Origin: Undaria pinnatifida
Lineage: Eukaryota; Sar; Phaeophyceae; Laminariales; Alariaceae
Assembly: GCA_012845835.1 (NCBI GenBank)
Contig: JABAKD010000014.1
Location: 1,356,501 to 1,420,500, forward strand
Reading direction: 5' to 3'
DNA length: 64,000 nt
Positions 32,601 through 42,393 of this stretch are shown in pieces. Position 1 is the first letter of the stretch; the number at the start of each line of letters is the position of its first letter. The notes beneath the pieces are model-generated. The model made no database searches, was not told the DNA's origin, and saw only the letters and a list, made by a program, of their open reading frames with translations. The position numbers and the translations under genes are program-made.

Positions 32601-35600
32601 TGGCATGTTTCACAGCGTCGTTGCCAACCAACGCTAACCCCAACATACATATAGTGTTTTACAGCGTCGGATTCAACCGAGGCCAACTATTTTATATCTA
32701 TATGTTGGGAACCAGATAGCGGGGGGGGGGGGGGTTACTAAAACCAATAAAAAAAGTTAACTAAAAACGACATTTTTCTCGATTTCGCGCAGAAATCACA
32801 ACGCTCCGACTTTCGTTTTTCTTTTTTCACCTTTCTAGGAGTATGCCTCCGTTTTCTCTTTCCGGGTGCTCCCCTGGGGTGCATCTGAGTTTTTTTAGGA
32901 TAGATCATACAGATCGTGCGGGTTATATCGGGTACCACGAGCTAGACCGTACAGATCTTCCCTGAAATATCTAAATCATCCATTAGGGACTGGTGATCTG
33001 TCCGAGGTTTTTACGCTTTGAAATATGCTGACAACGAACAAAGAAAACAAATCAACACCTTCTTCGCCGCATGTGGATCAGGAGTAAGGTAGAACCCCAG
33101 CGGGCAACTCGCGTCCTCGTTTGTGTGCGCGACTTGGAAGATGTCTGCGTGAAATCGAGGTGGTTGACTTTCCCCCTTCTCGTCCTTGGGAACCATTCTT
33201 TTGGGTCATTCTTTTCTCCAGGGATGCAATATTTGGCCTGAAGAGGGCGCTCTGGGGGACAGATGGCGAGAGGACATGACCGAACTTTTCAGGTAGGCTC
33301 CGACACGATATTGAACAAGCCTCGTCAGAGGATCGGAGGTGGGCTTGGGCCCAATAAGCTCGCAACTATCTTCAGTTAACCGCAACTCCGCGTAATTTGG
33401 TCCTATACCCTATACCCTATACCCTGGGTGCAGTTCTGACTGGGTGAATTAGACTCTTGTTTCGTGTTTTCTCGCAAACTCGCTGTACTTTGAATACCTG
33501 GTATGTTTTTGAGTACCTATGTCAACTGCAGGTGAGGTGACAAATTCCTTGCAAAAAGCCTGAAACACATTCGCTTGCTGGGTCAAAGCCTGGCAGGAGC
33601 GTTTTGTTGCTTTTGGTATTTTTATTTTGTATTGAAACTATGGAGGAGTCCTGCACAAATAGGCCAGATTATGGACTATTTATAGCCCATGTGTTCCCCA
33701 TAGCGCACCCCCGTCAAACACGTGTTGATATGCTCTCTAGTTGTAGCGGGCACCCGGCATGCATGTAACAGCTCATGTAGCTCTTACCCATATTTTGATT
33801 GATCAAGCCCGAAACTAGCTAACTCCGAGCTAGGCCGAGCCGATCTGTCTTATATGTGGAATCCTGTCATGTCCGAGATCAAGACGCCGTGTGTTATGTC
33901 TCCATGGTTTCCCGCGAATCACTTGTATCAGTTAGCCTTTCTCCGTAGCTTTTTTTTGTGCTCTTGTACTGCTAACGCCTGCGCAGCACATGGGCATCAA
34001 GGGTAGAGCTTGAACTCGTTGCCCCGCCACCAACTATTGCAGTTGACATTCGCGGTCCGTTCCGGCGCATTTCTCGAGCGTGTCTTGGCGTCTAAGCTGG
34101 GGGCGTCCGTTAACGAAGGGGCTTCTCTCGGCCGGTCTCTTTGACCTGGCGTCGGCTCGGAAGACGTGCCGACGCTGGGCCGAGATTCCGAAACGGTCAA
34201 CCCGACTTAGGGAATGTTGCTTTGCTACTTGCTAATTTTATTTGCTATTTGCAAGACGTGAAACACAAGTTGCTAAATCGGAAAGTTTATGGCATGATTT
34301 TGTTGCCATTTTGCACCGTGTCTTTATATTTGGGCCTAACCGATAACCATCGCGGTCCATTCGGGCCCACTTAATATCGCACGTCTTGCGTCGCCCAGGC
34401 AGATGGTATCCGTGAACGAAGCGGTTTGTCTGGGCCTATCTCTTTGCCGCGGCCTCGGCTTGGAACACCTGCCGACGCTGTGCCGAGGCGGTGAAACGAT
34501 CAGCCTCTTGAGGCTGTTTCACTACTTTCCTTACCGCAACGAAGGCGACGGCACCGACCGCGAGCATAACGCGGACGGGGATGAAACACACGACGCCAAC
34601 CGCAACAATTGCGCCGACGACGACGGGAAAACCCCCCCCAAAAAAGCGAAAAAAGACGAAAACCAGTCCGGAGACGACACTAGCAGCGACAACAACGCCA
34701 ACCGCCATGAACAAGAAGCCCCAGAAAAAGTTGAAAATAGCAACCAGTTAGGGAGATCCTCTGATGCGGGTGGTGGGGGGGCTGAAGAAGGCGTCGCCGG
34801 CGGAGTGGAAAGTGGGAGTGGCCGGGATAAACGAACATGCGAAGGCGAAGGCTCGACATCAGCATCGTCGGTAAGCGCTGCCGGTAGGGCTGTGAATTGG
34901 CTGACGATACTAATAGTAAGTTGCTGAGTAGTTATTGGTTGTATATTGGTTGCGTGCGGTAACTTGCGCAGTTCTGCGCCAGTTCTGCGCCTGTGCGTTT
35001 GATTCGGGCGTATATGTAGCTCTGCGTGTGACGTTCGCTGTTGTTGTTGTTATTATCACGTCCATTAATAGAGACCAAGTCGGTTTTGTTGGTTTTTGCC
35101 CCGGTGCGCAACTAGTAACTAACCGTGAAGTCCATTCAACGGGGTAATTAGCGGTGATTTGATGGGCGATTTGATGGGTACGCCAGAAAAAAAACGTCTT
35201 GCTGCCGTTTCGTGATGTCAACATATACAATATTCCCCCTCCACAGGCATCATACTCTCCGTTGTTTACGATTTTGCTGTATTGTGCCCGATATGTTCTC
35301 TGACGTTGTTGTATTCTGTGTCTTTTTAGGATTCCTGTTGGTTTTTTACTTTGATGTTTTTTTTTCAACTCTTGTTTGGATTGTTTGCTTGGTGTCTTCG
35401 TGCCTGATACGTTGTCATCTCATCGCTTTGCCCGATTAATTTGCGTTGGTTTTGTTTTTTTCTGCCCCAAAGGGTATGTGACAACATAGTTTGCACCAGG
35501 GTTCCCTCTACGACGACGAATCAGGACGGACACGTTGTGCGCTGGTGTCGGTACGGGTAGAAATAGCGGTTTAATGTGAAGACAACACACACGGTTGAGC

Positions 35601-38600
35601 TGCTGGTCCTCTGTTGCTGTCTCCTGGATAATCTGCAGGTGTCGCGGCCGGGGAAAATCGGATCAAGTCCTCACACCGACTGGTAAAGTGGCCGGTGTTG
35701 TCGTTTATTATTGCGGGCGTGGATACTGCATTCCACGACCTTTCTCACCTCTACTTGGTACTCTTTCGCCGCGGACATGACTTGTGTGAGCCAGACTTGC
35801 CTGCCCTTTTTTTTCTCAATCCTTTTTCGAGGATACACGCAAACCTCGGTTTACGAATTTCTTTTCATACAGTACGCGACAGCACTCAATTGGGAGTTGA
35901 TACGCCTTGGCTCGGTTTTTGAGCGAAAACACGTTTTTTTTTGTACGCTGGGGTTAGTGTCGGACACACCCTGCGCCTCACATGATAATTCTCGCCTGAC
36001 CCATAATAAGAGGTTCCTACTGTAAGATCGTTTATTGCGCGGATCAGATTTATCCGAATCGAGTTTGGCTTTTCTGACGTTTATGTCGTGTTTTAACCGA
36101 TATATCAACACGTATGTTGTTCTTCTTGCAGCGTTTATGATTATCTTGCATAATATTCTCCAGAACTCCTGTCGTCTTTTTTTGTCTTTTTCAGTTCTTA
36201 TTTTTTTTATTGTTATGGTCTGGCTTGTTTTGTTGTGTTCTCGTACCCGATACGCCAGCATTCCACTTGCTTTACCTTTATTAATTGCGGTTGGTTTTGG
36301 TTTTCTCTGATTCGCAGGCTGTGACCACATAATTTATATCTCTCTAGGATGACGGCTTCGGCTTTTTTTTTTCTTTTTTAGTTATTGCTTTTCTCATTTT
36401 AATGGACTGACTGTTTCGTTGTGTTCTCGTACCCAGTACTCCAGCAAATCACGGGCGTCGCCTTGATTAATTGCGGTTGTTTTTTTGTTTCCTCCGTCTC
36501 ACAGTCTGTGACCATATAATTTATATCCCTCTAGGATGTAAAAAATCAGCACGGACACTGGGTGTACTTATGTCGTTGGGTTCTTTCGTAGAGAGAACGG
36601 TTTAATGTGAAGACAACACACACACGCCGAGGAAACCACCCATACACTTCTGGGGATGAGTCCAGACAGAGCCCCTCCCAGTGCTAGCTAGACGCATGCT
36701 GCTATAAGGGTGCATCTGGTTTTTCTTAACCATTTCGGGTCCCGTGTACAGCATCCAAAATAACGGTGATGGCGACATTTTCAAGCGTCTACGAGTAGGG
36801 TGGGCGAGCAGTACGAGTAGGAATATGCCGCACCTGTCTTGTATGACCCCTTCCATCGTTGTACTTCGGACACCAATGCTATTACCCCCCCAATCCGTAG
36901 TAGCCTTAGCGCCCGATGCTGTAACCATCAGATTTCGTCGGCAAGTTTTTCTCTCTGAAGTAACCGACGAAGGGATTGAGATCCTGATTTTTTTGCACCT
37001 CACCCGAACACTGACCACCACAAAAAAGGAAAGTGGAATCCGATTAACAATCCGATGGGCTAGGTACACATCGAGAGAGTCTTGTGGAACACAAACGAAA
37101 ACGATGTAGTTCGATTAACAGCCCGATGACCACTTCGCCATAGTCCTGTAGAACACAAACGAAAACGATGTAGTTCGATTAACAGCCCGATGACCACTTC
37201 GCCATAGTCCTGTAGAACACAAACGAAGACGATTTACGATTTAGCCTAACAACCCGATGGCCTAGCTACACATCAAAATAATGGTGTAGAACAAAAACGA
37301 AAACGATGTAATCCGAGAAACAACCAGATGGCTTAAGGTATACATGGGAACAACCTTGCAGAACGCAAACGAAAGCAATGCTGGGTAGTTCCTAAATCGA
37401 GCAGCCATGTTGATCCAAAATCGTAGCAACACGTCGCTACCATGCCAAAACAAACCTCCGCCTCTCCAAAGGCATACCTTGATTTTTTTCCACGGCGCGT
37501 ACTCCGACAACAAATAGTCTAAAGTTCTCTCTCCCTTGAGAGAAAAACATGTCCTTATTCTGATTCGGAGACATTTCCTTGTTTTTTTCATCATAAGGTT
37601 ATTGCCACGGAAACCGAAGGATGAGTCACTTAGCGCTGGATTGCGAGTGAAAACAACTGCGTTAAAATGAAAGACGACGTGTAGGAAAATACGTGGAAGT
37701 GTGGTGAGCTTAAGCTTTATTTTTCCCACCCCATCCGCCGGAGGATGAAATAAAAAAAAACTTGAAAAAAAAAGGCTTAGGCGGCAATAAGTCGAATTGC
37801 ACACGCGCAGAAGCGGATTTCCGAGCTGGTTGCCGCTCGGAGAGTAGCAGGACTCATCCCGAGAAGCGCGTGGCCGATTTCATTCCTGTACGGGGGTAAC
37901 ACGTTGTGCGATTTGCTCAAAAGCCCTCATTATATCGGGAAAAAAATGAACAGCAAAATTTGCATCGTGTCGCGTACAAAGTCGTAAGTTCTCGTTACAC
38001 CCTTTTGGCGCCCAGATGTAGCGCCGTAAAAGCGACAAGGGTCCTTTATTGACCATTTCTAAGAGCATGCAACATGCAATACAGTCATAGTCGTACGTAA
38101 GCATCATCGTATAACGGCGCGTGCTATGCATCTCCTCGCGTCTGCACTTCGACACCTCCCTATCTCAGCAACCCGTTTTTGTTTTGCTGCCGCCGACGGT
38201 GGAATCGTCATGACCATCGAAGCGAGTTTCCTAATTTACGACGGCGCCAAAATAAAATAGGGGATCGTGTCCGTATTCGTGTAACCGAGTCTCCAGGTCC
38301 AGCGCGACCACTGGATCTCCCAAAAGAAGAGCAAACAGAGGCACGGTCGTGCAATCGTTTTTTGAAACACCACTACTGCGAATAACAGCAACAGCTAGAT
38401 GCAGCAATGGTGGCAGGTGGCGGGTGCCACGGTAACGTTTCCCATCAACACACGCAGTTGACGACAGCTCCAAATATCCACCAGCGTGAGTTTCTAGCGA
38501 GAGCCACAGCATCTGTTGCTTTCGACACGTTCCCCTTCTGGAGCCACGAAGGGGGTAGTTAGCGTCGTGGACTGCATCTGTCCTTAATTATGGTGCAACC

Positions 38601-41600
38601 GTCTTCGCCACGCTTTTTTTTTTTGCCCCACCCTTACACTGCAGGGGCTTGTCTACGAGCATCCTGCAGGACGGTGCCGGCGGCTTGCAGTTTCTGGAGC
38701 GGAAGTCGCAGAGGTGCGCTCCGTGTTAAATAACAGACCACGGCTTGGATTTGTGACCATCCCCGCGTTGGATAACGCCACTTTGGAGGCGTGCTGAGCC
38801 AGGATACGGCAGGGGGGTGGGGGGGTCGCAGTGGCTCGGAATCGCTCGCGCGAGTGACCCCCGTGTTCCTTAGTAGCCTTTAAAACTCCCGTGCTGTTTT
38901 CCTTTTGTGCGACAGCAATCCGCAATAAAAAAAAGGGTGAGCGATGCTGCGCCAAACAAAAAGTCGCCTAAAGTTTTTTTCCTGCCCGTGAGATACGGAG
39001 TGACTCACTCCTGCGGGTGGCTCAAACCCTGTACGAGTGAATGAAGAGGGGGGTATCCCCCTACGGTAGCCTTAGGGTTAGGTCTGCGGCGATAGGGTTA
39101 GCACTTTGAGGTCTAAACTAGTTCTGACCGACGGGGTTCCTCAACTGAAGGACCTCCCACTATCGTTGGAATGCAAATAGTGTCACATCGATAGCATTTG
39201 CTATTAATAGTACACCCCTACGAGTAGCCCACGTGATTGGCTATCGGACTGCCGTTTTCATTATTTCTCGGCGTCAGTTTTCGGGCGGCGTATGATTTAC
39301 AGACACCCCAGGTGAGGAACTTCAGAAATTGTAGATACACAACTGCCTCAGGGTTCGTTGATCTCTCTCCTTTGCGTGCGCGTAGTTTGAGCAGTCTCGA
39401 TCAGCAACCACGCGGCACTGCAGCCTGTGTTTCGTGCCGGCCTGGCCGTCTCTCTCGGTTTGAACGTCGTTTCTTTGCCGCGATAAGCACGATTATCGTG
39501 TTATCCGAGTCGGACCCAACCGTTGCCGGCTGTGCGCAAGGCTCGTGGTGATCCGAATGCCATGCGCGTTGTACTCAAAACTGATGAGAGGCCCGACATA
39601 CAACACCACCTTGTGAACTTGCTCGTGCTAAACCACTGCTTTCTGATTGGCCGAGGCTGGCCCTCCGCCCCCTTATTTTCGTGTTTTTCTAGCGCCACCG
39701 AAGCACACAGCAAAGCCGCACGACCACCCCTGCCGACCTCAAGCCTCCCAAAGAGTTTGGGTTAGGGCTAGGGTCGGGTTGGTTCTGAGCCAATGTACAA
39801 GATAGAAATCGACCAAAAGCTGTTGGTACCAGGTTATGTGCGAGGCGGTGTGGTACATAGGGGTACCCAAAAATGTTGGAGGGTATAAGTACTTATTGCT
39901 GTATACTGTGGTGTGGGTTCGCTCCCGAATTGATTTTTTATTTTTTAATTATTATATACACGTCAGCTGTGATCTCGATAAAATTTCGGTCGATACTCAT
40001 GTTTGCAAGCTGCTGTTGTAAGGCTTAGTTTGGGCAAGCTATTGATTAACCTTTTGCAAGTGGCCAAACGGACTAATACCCCACTAATTCCTTAACAAAT
40101 GGCGTCGTCGACAGACCATGGGTTCTTGGGTCGTGGGTTCGATCCCCACCATCCACAATAATAAACTTTTCAGATTTTCCCCATGTCGAACTTGAAAAAT
40201 ACTCTCCCTGGAATCCCCAGGAAATGAAACGGCTTGGATATTGACAGAGGTCCGGCGTATATCCGGCCGACCTGCTATCCCGCCGTTTCAGGGGGGGAGA
40301 GTGTTATAAGGCTTAGTTTGGATGAGCTATTGGTTAACCTTTTGCAAGTGGTCAAACGGACTAATACCCCACTAATTCCTTAACACTGCGTGATACACCG
40401 GCTTTATTTTTCTTTGTTCCTCTGCTATTTTCGTCCCCCCTGTCCGCAGGTGGATCGATGTTCCCTGTCCCGATGATGCGCTAGTATTTAACTGCGGCGA
40501 CTACCTGTCACTTCTCAGCAAGGGACGGCTAAAGTGAGTATTGCCGCCAGCGGCTGGCTGGCTCGACCACCACTCTTGTGCCCGCCGAGAAAGTGTTAGC
40601 AAAGATCCATGTTACGTCCGGTGGGGCTGAGCCAAAAACATGTGGAAGGTTCATCGCTTGAGGAGCCGTGTGCTTCACCCAATAATCTGACGTTGAGTGA
40701 GAAAACATTACACCCTTGACCCGCTGGAAAACCCCATGGCCATGACATAGGCATACAACAAAAAATGTACTGCAAAACACAAATGCTGTACCAACGGCAT
40801 TGCGTAGGGCCTCAGGTTGGGAACCTCATCAGTACCAGGTACGAAATATTCAGCAAAAAAGTGCAACTCCAAGGAGTGCGATATGTAGATTACTAAGCTG
40901 TTGATTCGAGAATTGTAGTAGGTCACAGTTGTCCAATGGAACGTAAAGTATTATTTAAAAAGGTACCGGTATCAGGTATAACAGTAGTCGTCGACATATA
41001 GCCAACTGAGGGTTTCTCTTTGGATCCCCCGCAATCAAAAAGTTCATCATGTCTTGCTACTGAAGTGGTAGGGTTATATGTCACGTCAAGGCTCTCAGAG
41101 TTGGTCGGGAATATAGTTGATACTCCAGTAGACCTTCGGAGCGTCCCACTATCCCGCGCTGCGTTTCTACACCCCTCTGCCTCGCGTTTGATCTGTGAGC
41201 CAATGGAGAGATGAATCAGATACCATGACGCGCCCTACGATCCAGGTAGCACTTTTTGGCTTTAAAAAGTTTTCTGAATGACGAGGCCGGTGTCCTTAAA
41301 ACCCGAAATCGCCGGAACGTCGTCTTTGTTTTGCAAATTGACTTTGTTTTTTTTTGTAAAACCTAGGCTATGACCGGGTTTGTTCATCGGGTTACACTTC
41401 CAGTTTACTCATAATCACATTGTGGGTGAGGTTCATAACTCCTCAAGGAACCACCCCCAGAGGGGCAAAAACAATGGGACCGATGCACCTCTACCGTGCT
41501 ATTAGTACTGTCAGCATGTGTGCGATATATAAACTACATTGAGGAGAGTGCTTAGCCAGCGCCGACTGCACTGCGTCCCCTTGGGCGCTTCTTCATCCCC

Positions 41601-42393
41601 CACCTATCGTAGCGCGTGTCTATGGTCGACGCCCGCGTCGGAGCTCACGCCAAATGTGTCGCGCCACTCTCTGGTGCAGGTCGCCGGTGCATCAAGTCGT
41701 GACGACTGGCGTTGAGAGGACGTCATTCGTGTTCTTCTACTACCCTAACTTCGAGGCCACCCTTCCCGCCGCGGTTGGCGATGGTGCCAGGGCGATCGAC
41801 GATGGTGCTAAGATATCGGGTGAGCGCCTACAATCTGATGCAGGAAGACCAAAGCTTGCGGGTCCAGTTCTACATTGTGTATACTATACAGTAATATCTG
41901 GTACTTGGGACGGAGAATATCCCTAGAAAACATACAGTGGCGTTATTCCAACTGGGGCGTTCTGATGGAGCTTGCATACGCGATCCGAAAATTATAAACA
42001 CCACCAGTGTGGATACTCCCCGGTGCTCCGTCTCGAAATGGATGCGTGGTCAATGGTCAAAGGACTAAGGCAAGCACCAAATGAGTACGCTCCCCCACCC
42101 CCCTTCATATCGAAGAATCATCAACACTGAACTATTACCGTTGACACCCCCCACTGACGTCAGGGGCTGCCAATGGAATCGACAGCTCGACCAATGGAGA
42201 TGCAACGGGGGGCAGTGGGGATGCATCGGGAGGGACGGCACCGTCAGGAGAAGCGAAGCAGCAACAAGAACAAAAGAGGGAGCGCGTCGGTTACAATACC
42301 CTGCTGGACCTCAAGCGGGAGGGCGACGGCGCCACAGAGGAATGCTTCGGGAGATACCTCGCCAAGAAATGGGGAGACGTGTTCCGCGATTAA
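26514..42393 (+). CDS. 2OG-Fe(II) oxygenase, isopenicillin-N-synthase-like (5' partial)
   Basis: These enzymes use Fe(II), 2-oxoglutarate and O2 to oxidise small molecules; the substrate cannot be told here. Ten exons: 26514-26609, 30525-30659, 31868-31910, 33222-33292, 34399-34870, 35639-35682, 38645-38713, 40450-40533, 41680-41819 and 42164-42393, all joining in phase, about 460 codons. N-domain: GLFFVTGHGI, RRFFSLPEATKRKIP, GGFTRGYIG, KEAFSYGYPWPEDEPP. Catalytic core: LLRLFHYFPY, PHTDW (His, Asp iron ligands), WIDVPCPDDALVFNCGDYL, SPVH (third ligand), ERTSF (RxS for 2-oxoglutarate), and C-terminal YNTLLDL and FGRYLAKKWGDVF. Odd: exon 5 carries a ~120-residue acidic low-complexity insert. 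The start codon exon was not found. Confidence 0.9.
26731..27908. mobile_element. hAT-like foldback element with CCCATGGG palindrome core
   Basis: Terminal TAGTGTTGGATATCG and its inverted form (CGGTATCCAACACTA) suggest hAT. The 8-bp flanks ACAGCATT and ACAACAGT agree at 6 of 8 positions, fitting an old target duplication. Subterminal CGATAACGATA motifs are mirrored at both ends. The core, about 26890-27770, is a dense array of 8-12-bp palindromes such as TCCCATGGGA. No transposase. It sits in oxygenase intron 1. Confidence 0.75.
29249..29345 (+). repeat. Fragment related to 6405 and 32147 repeats
   Basis: ATCATGCATGGCCGTAGTC, TTAAGACCATGAACC and CGGAGCGGGGCACGTTGGG match the 5' part of the copy at 32150-32225. 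Confidence 0.6.
29395..29615. repeat. GATCT-rich dispersed repeat, copy 1
   Basis: Dense AGATC/GATCTG motifs ending CTAGATCGTGATCTGTCCGA. Related copies: 32900-33005 and 43260-43505, with a weaker one at 42405-42530. Confidence 0.65.
29740..29850 (+). repeat. Decayed copy of oxygenase exon 2 5' edge (1)
   Basis: Repeats the exon 2 acceptor and start: AAAACAGGTGGGTCTTCTCG, GACCAAGCGGAAA, GGCGGTTTCACG. The frame is not maintained. Confidence 0.85.
29998..30110 (+). repeat. Decayed copy of oxygenase exon 2 5' edge (2)
   Basis: TTTAACAGGCGGGTCTTCTC, CCTGAGGCCACAAAGCG and GACGGTTTCACGC repeat the exon 2 start, 253 bp after copy 1. Confidence 0.87.
30285..30385 (+). repeat. Decayed copy of oxygenase exon 2 5' edge (3)
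   Basis: AAACAGGCGGTTCTTCTCG, TCAAGCGAATAATTCCAGCG and ATTCACGCG; 234 bp upstream of the genuine exon. Confidence 0.87.
30525..30659 (+). CDS. Oxygenase exon 2
   Basis: The acceptor TTTTACAG precedes RFFSLPEATKRKIPAKKGGF, then TRGYIGFGGESGSHLLECKE and AFSY, ending in phase 2 before GTGAGG. This is the typical N-terminal domain of the family. Three decayed copies of its 5' edge lie upstream. Confidence 0.93.
31440..31850 (-). repeat. GGGTC/CCGAC minisatellite, second locus
   Basis: Units of CCCGACCCGTGAGATTTCGA spaced by AACACCTCCTGAC-type text are the inverted counterpart of the block at 1339-1648. It ends 15-20 bp before oxygenase exon 3. Confidence 0.85.
31868..31910 (+). CDS. Oxygenase exon 3 (43 bp)
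   Basis: TTTTTTGCAG then G plus YPWPEDEPPKNALQ then GTGCGG. It completes the family motif EAFSYGY-W-P. Entry phase 2, exit phase 0. Confidence 0.9.
32022..32146. repeat. Poly-G-rich stretch before dispersed repeat
   Basis: Two runs of 10 or more G near 32026 and 32120 in oxygenase intron 3. A comparable poly-G stretch precedes the related repeat near 6130. Confidence 0.7.
32147..32520 (+). repeat. Dispersed ~370-bp repeat, copy 2
   Basis: Pairs with 6405-6725. Both retain a plus-strand frame through GACGGACTTCGG or GCGGACTTCGG, though stop codons and indels differ. Oxygenase intron 3. Confidence 0.72.
32900..33005. repeat. GATCT-rich dispersed repeat, copy 2
   Basis: AGATCATACAGATCGTGCGG, CGTACAGATCTTCCCTG and GGTGATCTGTCCGAGG are shared with 43385-43505 and 29590-29610. 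Confidence 0.7.
33222..33292 (+). CDS. Oxygenase exon 4
   Basis: The acceptor TTTTCTCCAG precedes GCNIWPEEGALGDRWREDMT, then ELF plus AG before GTAGGC. It is equivalent to the GPNxWP region of the family. Phase 0 in, phase 2 out. Confidence 0.9.
34040..34200 (+). repeat. Decayed copy of oxygenase exon 5 5' edge
   Basis: TTAACGAAGGGGCTTCTCTC, GACGTGCCGACGCTGGGCCGAG and the upstream CGCGGTCCGTTC repeat 34340-34500 (the acceptor side and first 30 codons of exon 5). The frame is broken. Confidence 0.87.
34399..34870 (+). CDS. Oxygenase exon 5 with acidic insert
   Basis: Starts after CGCCCAG, completing Arg, then QMVSVNEAVCLGLSL, GLGLEHLPTLCRGGE and TISLLRLFHYFPY. About 120 residues rich in Asp, Glu, Asn, Lys and Gly follow, including a basic PPKKAKK patch, before donor TCGTCG/GTAAGC. 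The opposite strand looks like a hydrophobic protein here but is a shadow. Confidence 0.87.
35385..35490 (+). repeat. Dispersed repeat, TTAATTTGCGTTGG family copy 1
   Basis: Resembles 36218-36350, 36413-36535 and 43672-43815: a T-rich stretch, then CGTACCCGATAC-like text, TTAATTGCGGTTG, and TGTGACCACATAATTTATATC with TCTCTAGG. Confidence 0.6.
35639..35682 (+). CDS. Oxygenase exon 6 (iron-binding HTD)
   Basis: ATCTGCAG precedes VSRPGKIGSSPHTD plus TG before GTAAAG. This 44-bp exon carries the first His and the Asp of the 2-His-1-Asp facial triad. Phase 0 in, phase 2 out. Confidence 0.92.
36218..36350 (+). repeat. Dispersed repeat, TTAATTGCGGTTG family copy 2
   Basis: Tandem partner of 36413-36535. 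The pair spans GTGTTCTCGTACCC to ATATCTCTCTAGGATG. Confidence 0.75.
36413..36535 (+). repeat. Dispersed repeat, TTAATTGCGGTTG family copy 3
   Basis: About 195 bp after copy 2 with the same order of motifs. What follows (CAGCACGGACACTGGGTGTAC to GGTTTAATGTGAAGACAAC) also recurs at 35515-35590 and 12245-12305. Confidence 0.75.
37087..37230. repeat. 64-bp tandem repeat
   Basis: Two identical 64-bp units (37087-37150, 37151-37214) starting GAACACAAACGAAAACGATG, followed by diverged units to about 37330. Confidence 0.92.
37672..37755 (+). repeat. Dispersed AGTGTGGTGAGCT repeat
   Basis: AAAATACGTGGAAGTGTGGT, GAGCTTAAGCTTTATTTTTC and CCGCCGGAGGAT with an A-run. Four copies in the window; oxygenase intron 6. 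Confidence 0.85.
38645..38713 (+). CDS. Oxygenase exon 7
   Basis: CACTGCAG precedes G (finishing Trp), GLSTSILQDGAGGLQFLERK and SQ, with AG before GTGCGC. Fits the strand after HTDWG. Entry and exit phases match both neighbours. Confidence 0.92.
40014..40097 (+). repeat. TRIM 5' LTR
   Basis: 84 bp, TGTTGTAAGG to CCTTAACA; differs from the 3' LTR at a handful of positions, so the insertion is fairly young. Confidence 0.9.
40302..40385 (+). repeat. TRIM 3' LTR
   Basis: 84 bp, TGTTATAAGG to CCTTAACA, directly after the polypurine tract. Confidence 0.9.
40450..40533 (+). CDS. Oxygenase exon 8
   Basis: CCGCAG precedes G (finishing Arg), WIDVPCPDDALVFNCGDYLS and LLSKGRL, with AA before GTGAGT. 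This is the family segment leading to the third iron ligand. Confidence 0.93.
41461..41620. mobile_element. Possible diverged GGTAGAGGTG-family fragment
   Basis: GATGCACCTCTACCGTGCTA near 41482 and CCTATCGTAGCGCG near 41602 resemble the family ends, but both read in the same direction, so this may be two fragments. Confidence 0.35.
41680..41819 (+). CDS. Oxygenase exon 9 (third His, RxS)
   Basis: GGTGCAG precedes G (finishing Lys), SPVHQVVTTGVERTSFVFFY and YPNFEATLP, ending phase 1 before GTGAGC. The His of SPVH is the third iron ligand, and Arg and Ser of ERTSF bind 2-oxoglutarate. Confidence 0.94.
42164..42393 (+). CDS. Oxygenase exon 10 with stop
   Basis: GACGTCAG precedes AANGIDSSTNGDATGG (a flexible Gly/Ser linker), then RVGYNTLLDLKREGDG and CFGRYLAKKWGDVFRD, with TAA at 42391-42393. 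Entry phase 1 fits exon 9. Confidence 0.9.

Larger units (their letters stand above)
40014..40385 (+). mobile_element. TRIM: miniature LTR retroelement, 372 bp
   Basis: Two 84-bp LTRs (40014-40097, 40302-40385) start TGTT and end AACA. Two bases after the left LTR is TGGCGTCGTCGAC, a priming-site-like TGG start. Just before the right LTR is the polypurine tract GGGGGGGAGAG (40291-40301). CTGC flanks both sides (40010-40013, 40386-40389). The interior is only ~200 bp, with a tRNA T-arm-like GTGGGTTCGATCCCCAC near 40133. The same surrounding repeat without insertion occurs at 25769 and 44626. No coding capacity. Confidence 0.9.

Noticed and set aside
33011-33365. Minus-strand frames around 33.0-33.4 kb
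   Set aside because: They overlap oxygenase exon 4 on the plus strand and show no known motif.
34436-34735. Minus-strand hydrophobic frame resembling a membrane protein, with a GTAAGG after it
   Set aside because: It is the mirror of the acidic, Asp/Asn/Glu-rich insert in oxygenase exon 5 on the plus strand, which is supported by conserved motifs and intron phases on both sides.
40100-40160. tRNA gene suggested by GTGGGTTCGATCCCCAC
   Set aside because: Only a T-arm-like segment is present, with no A box, anticodon arm or acceptor pairing. It fits the interior of the TRIM element.
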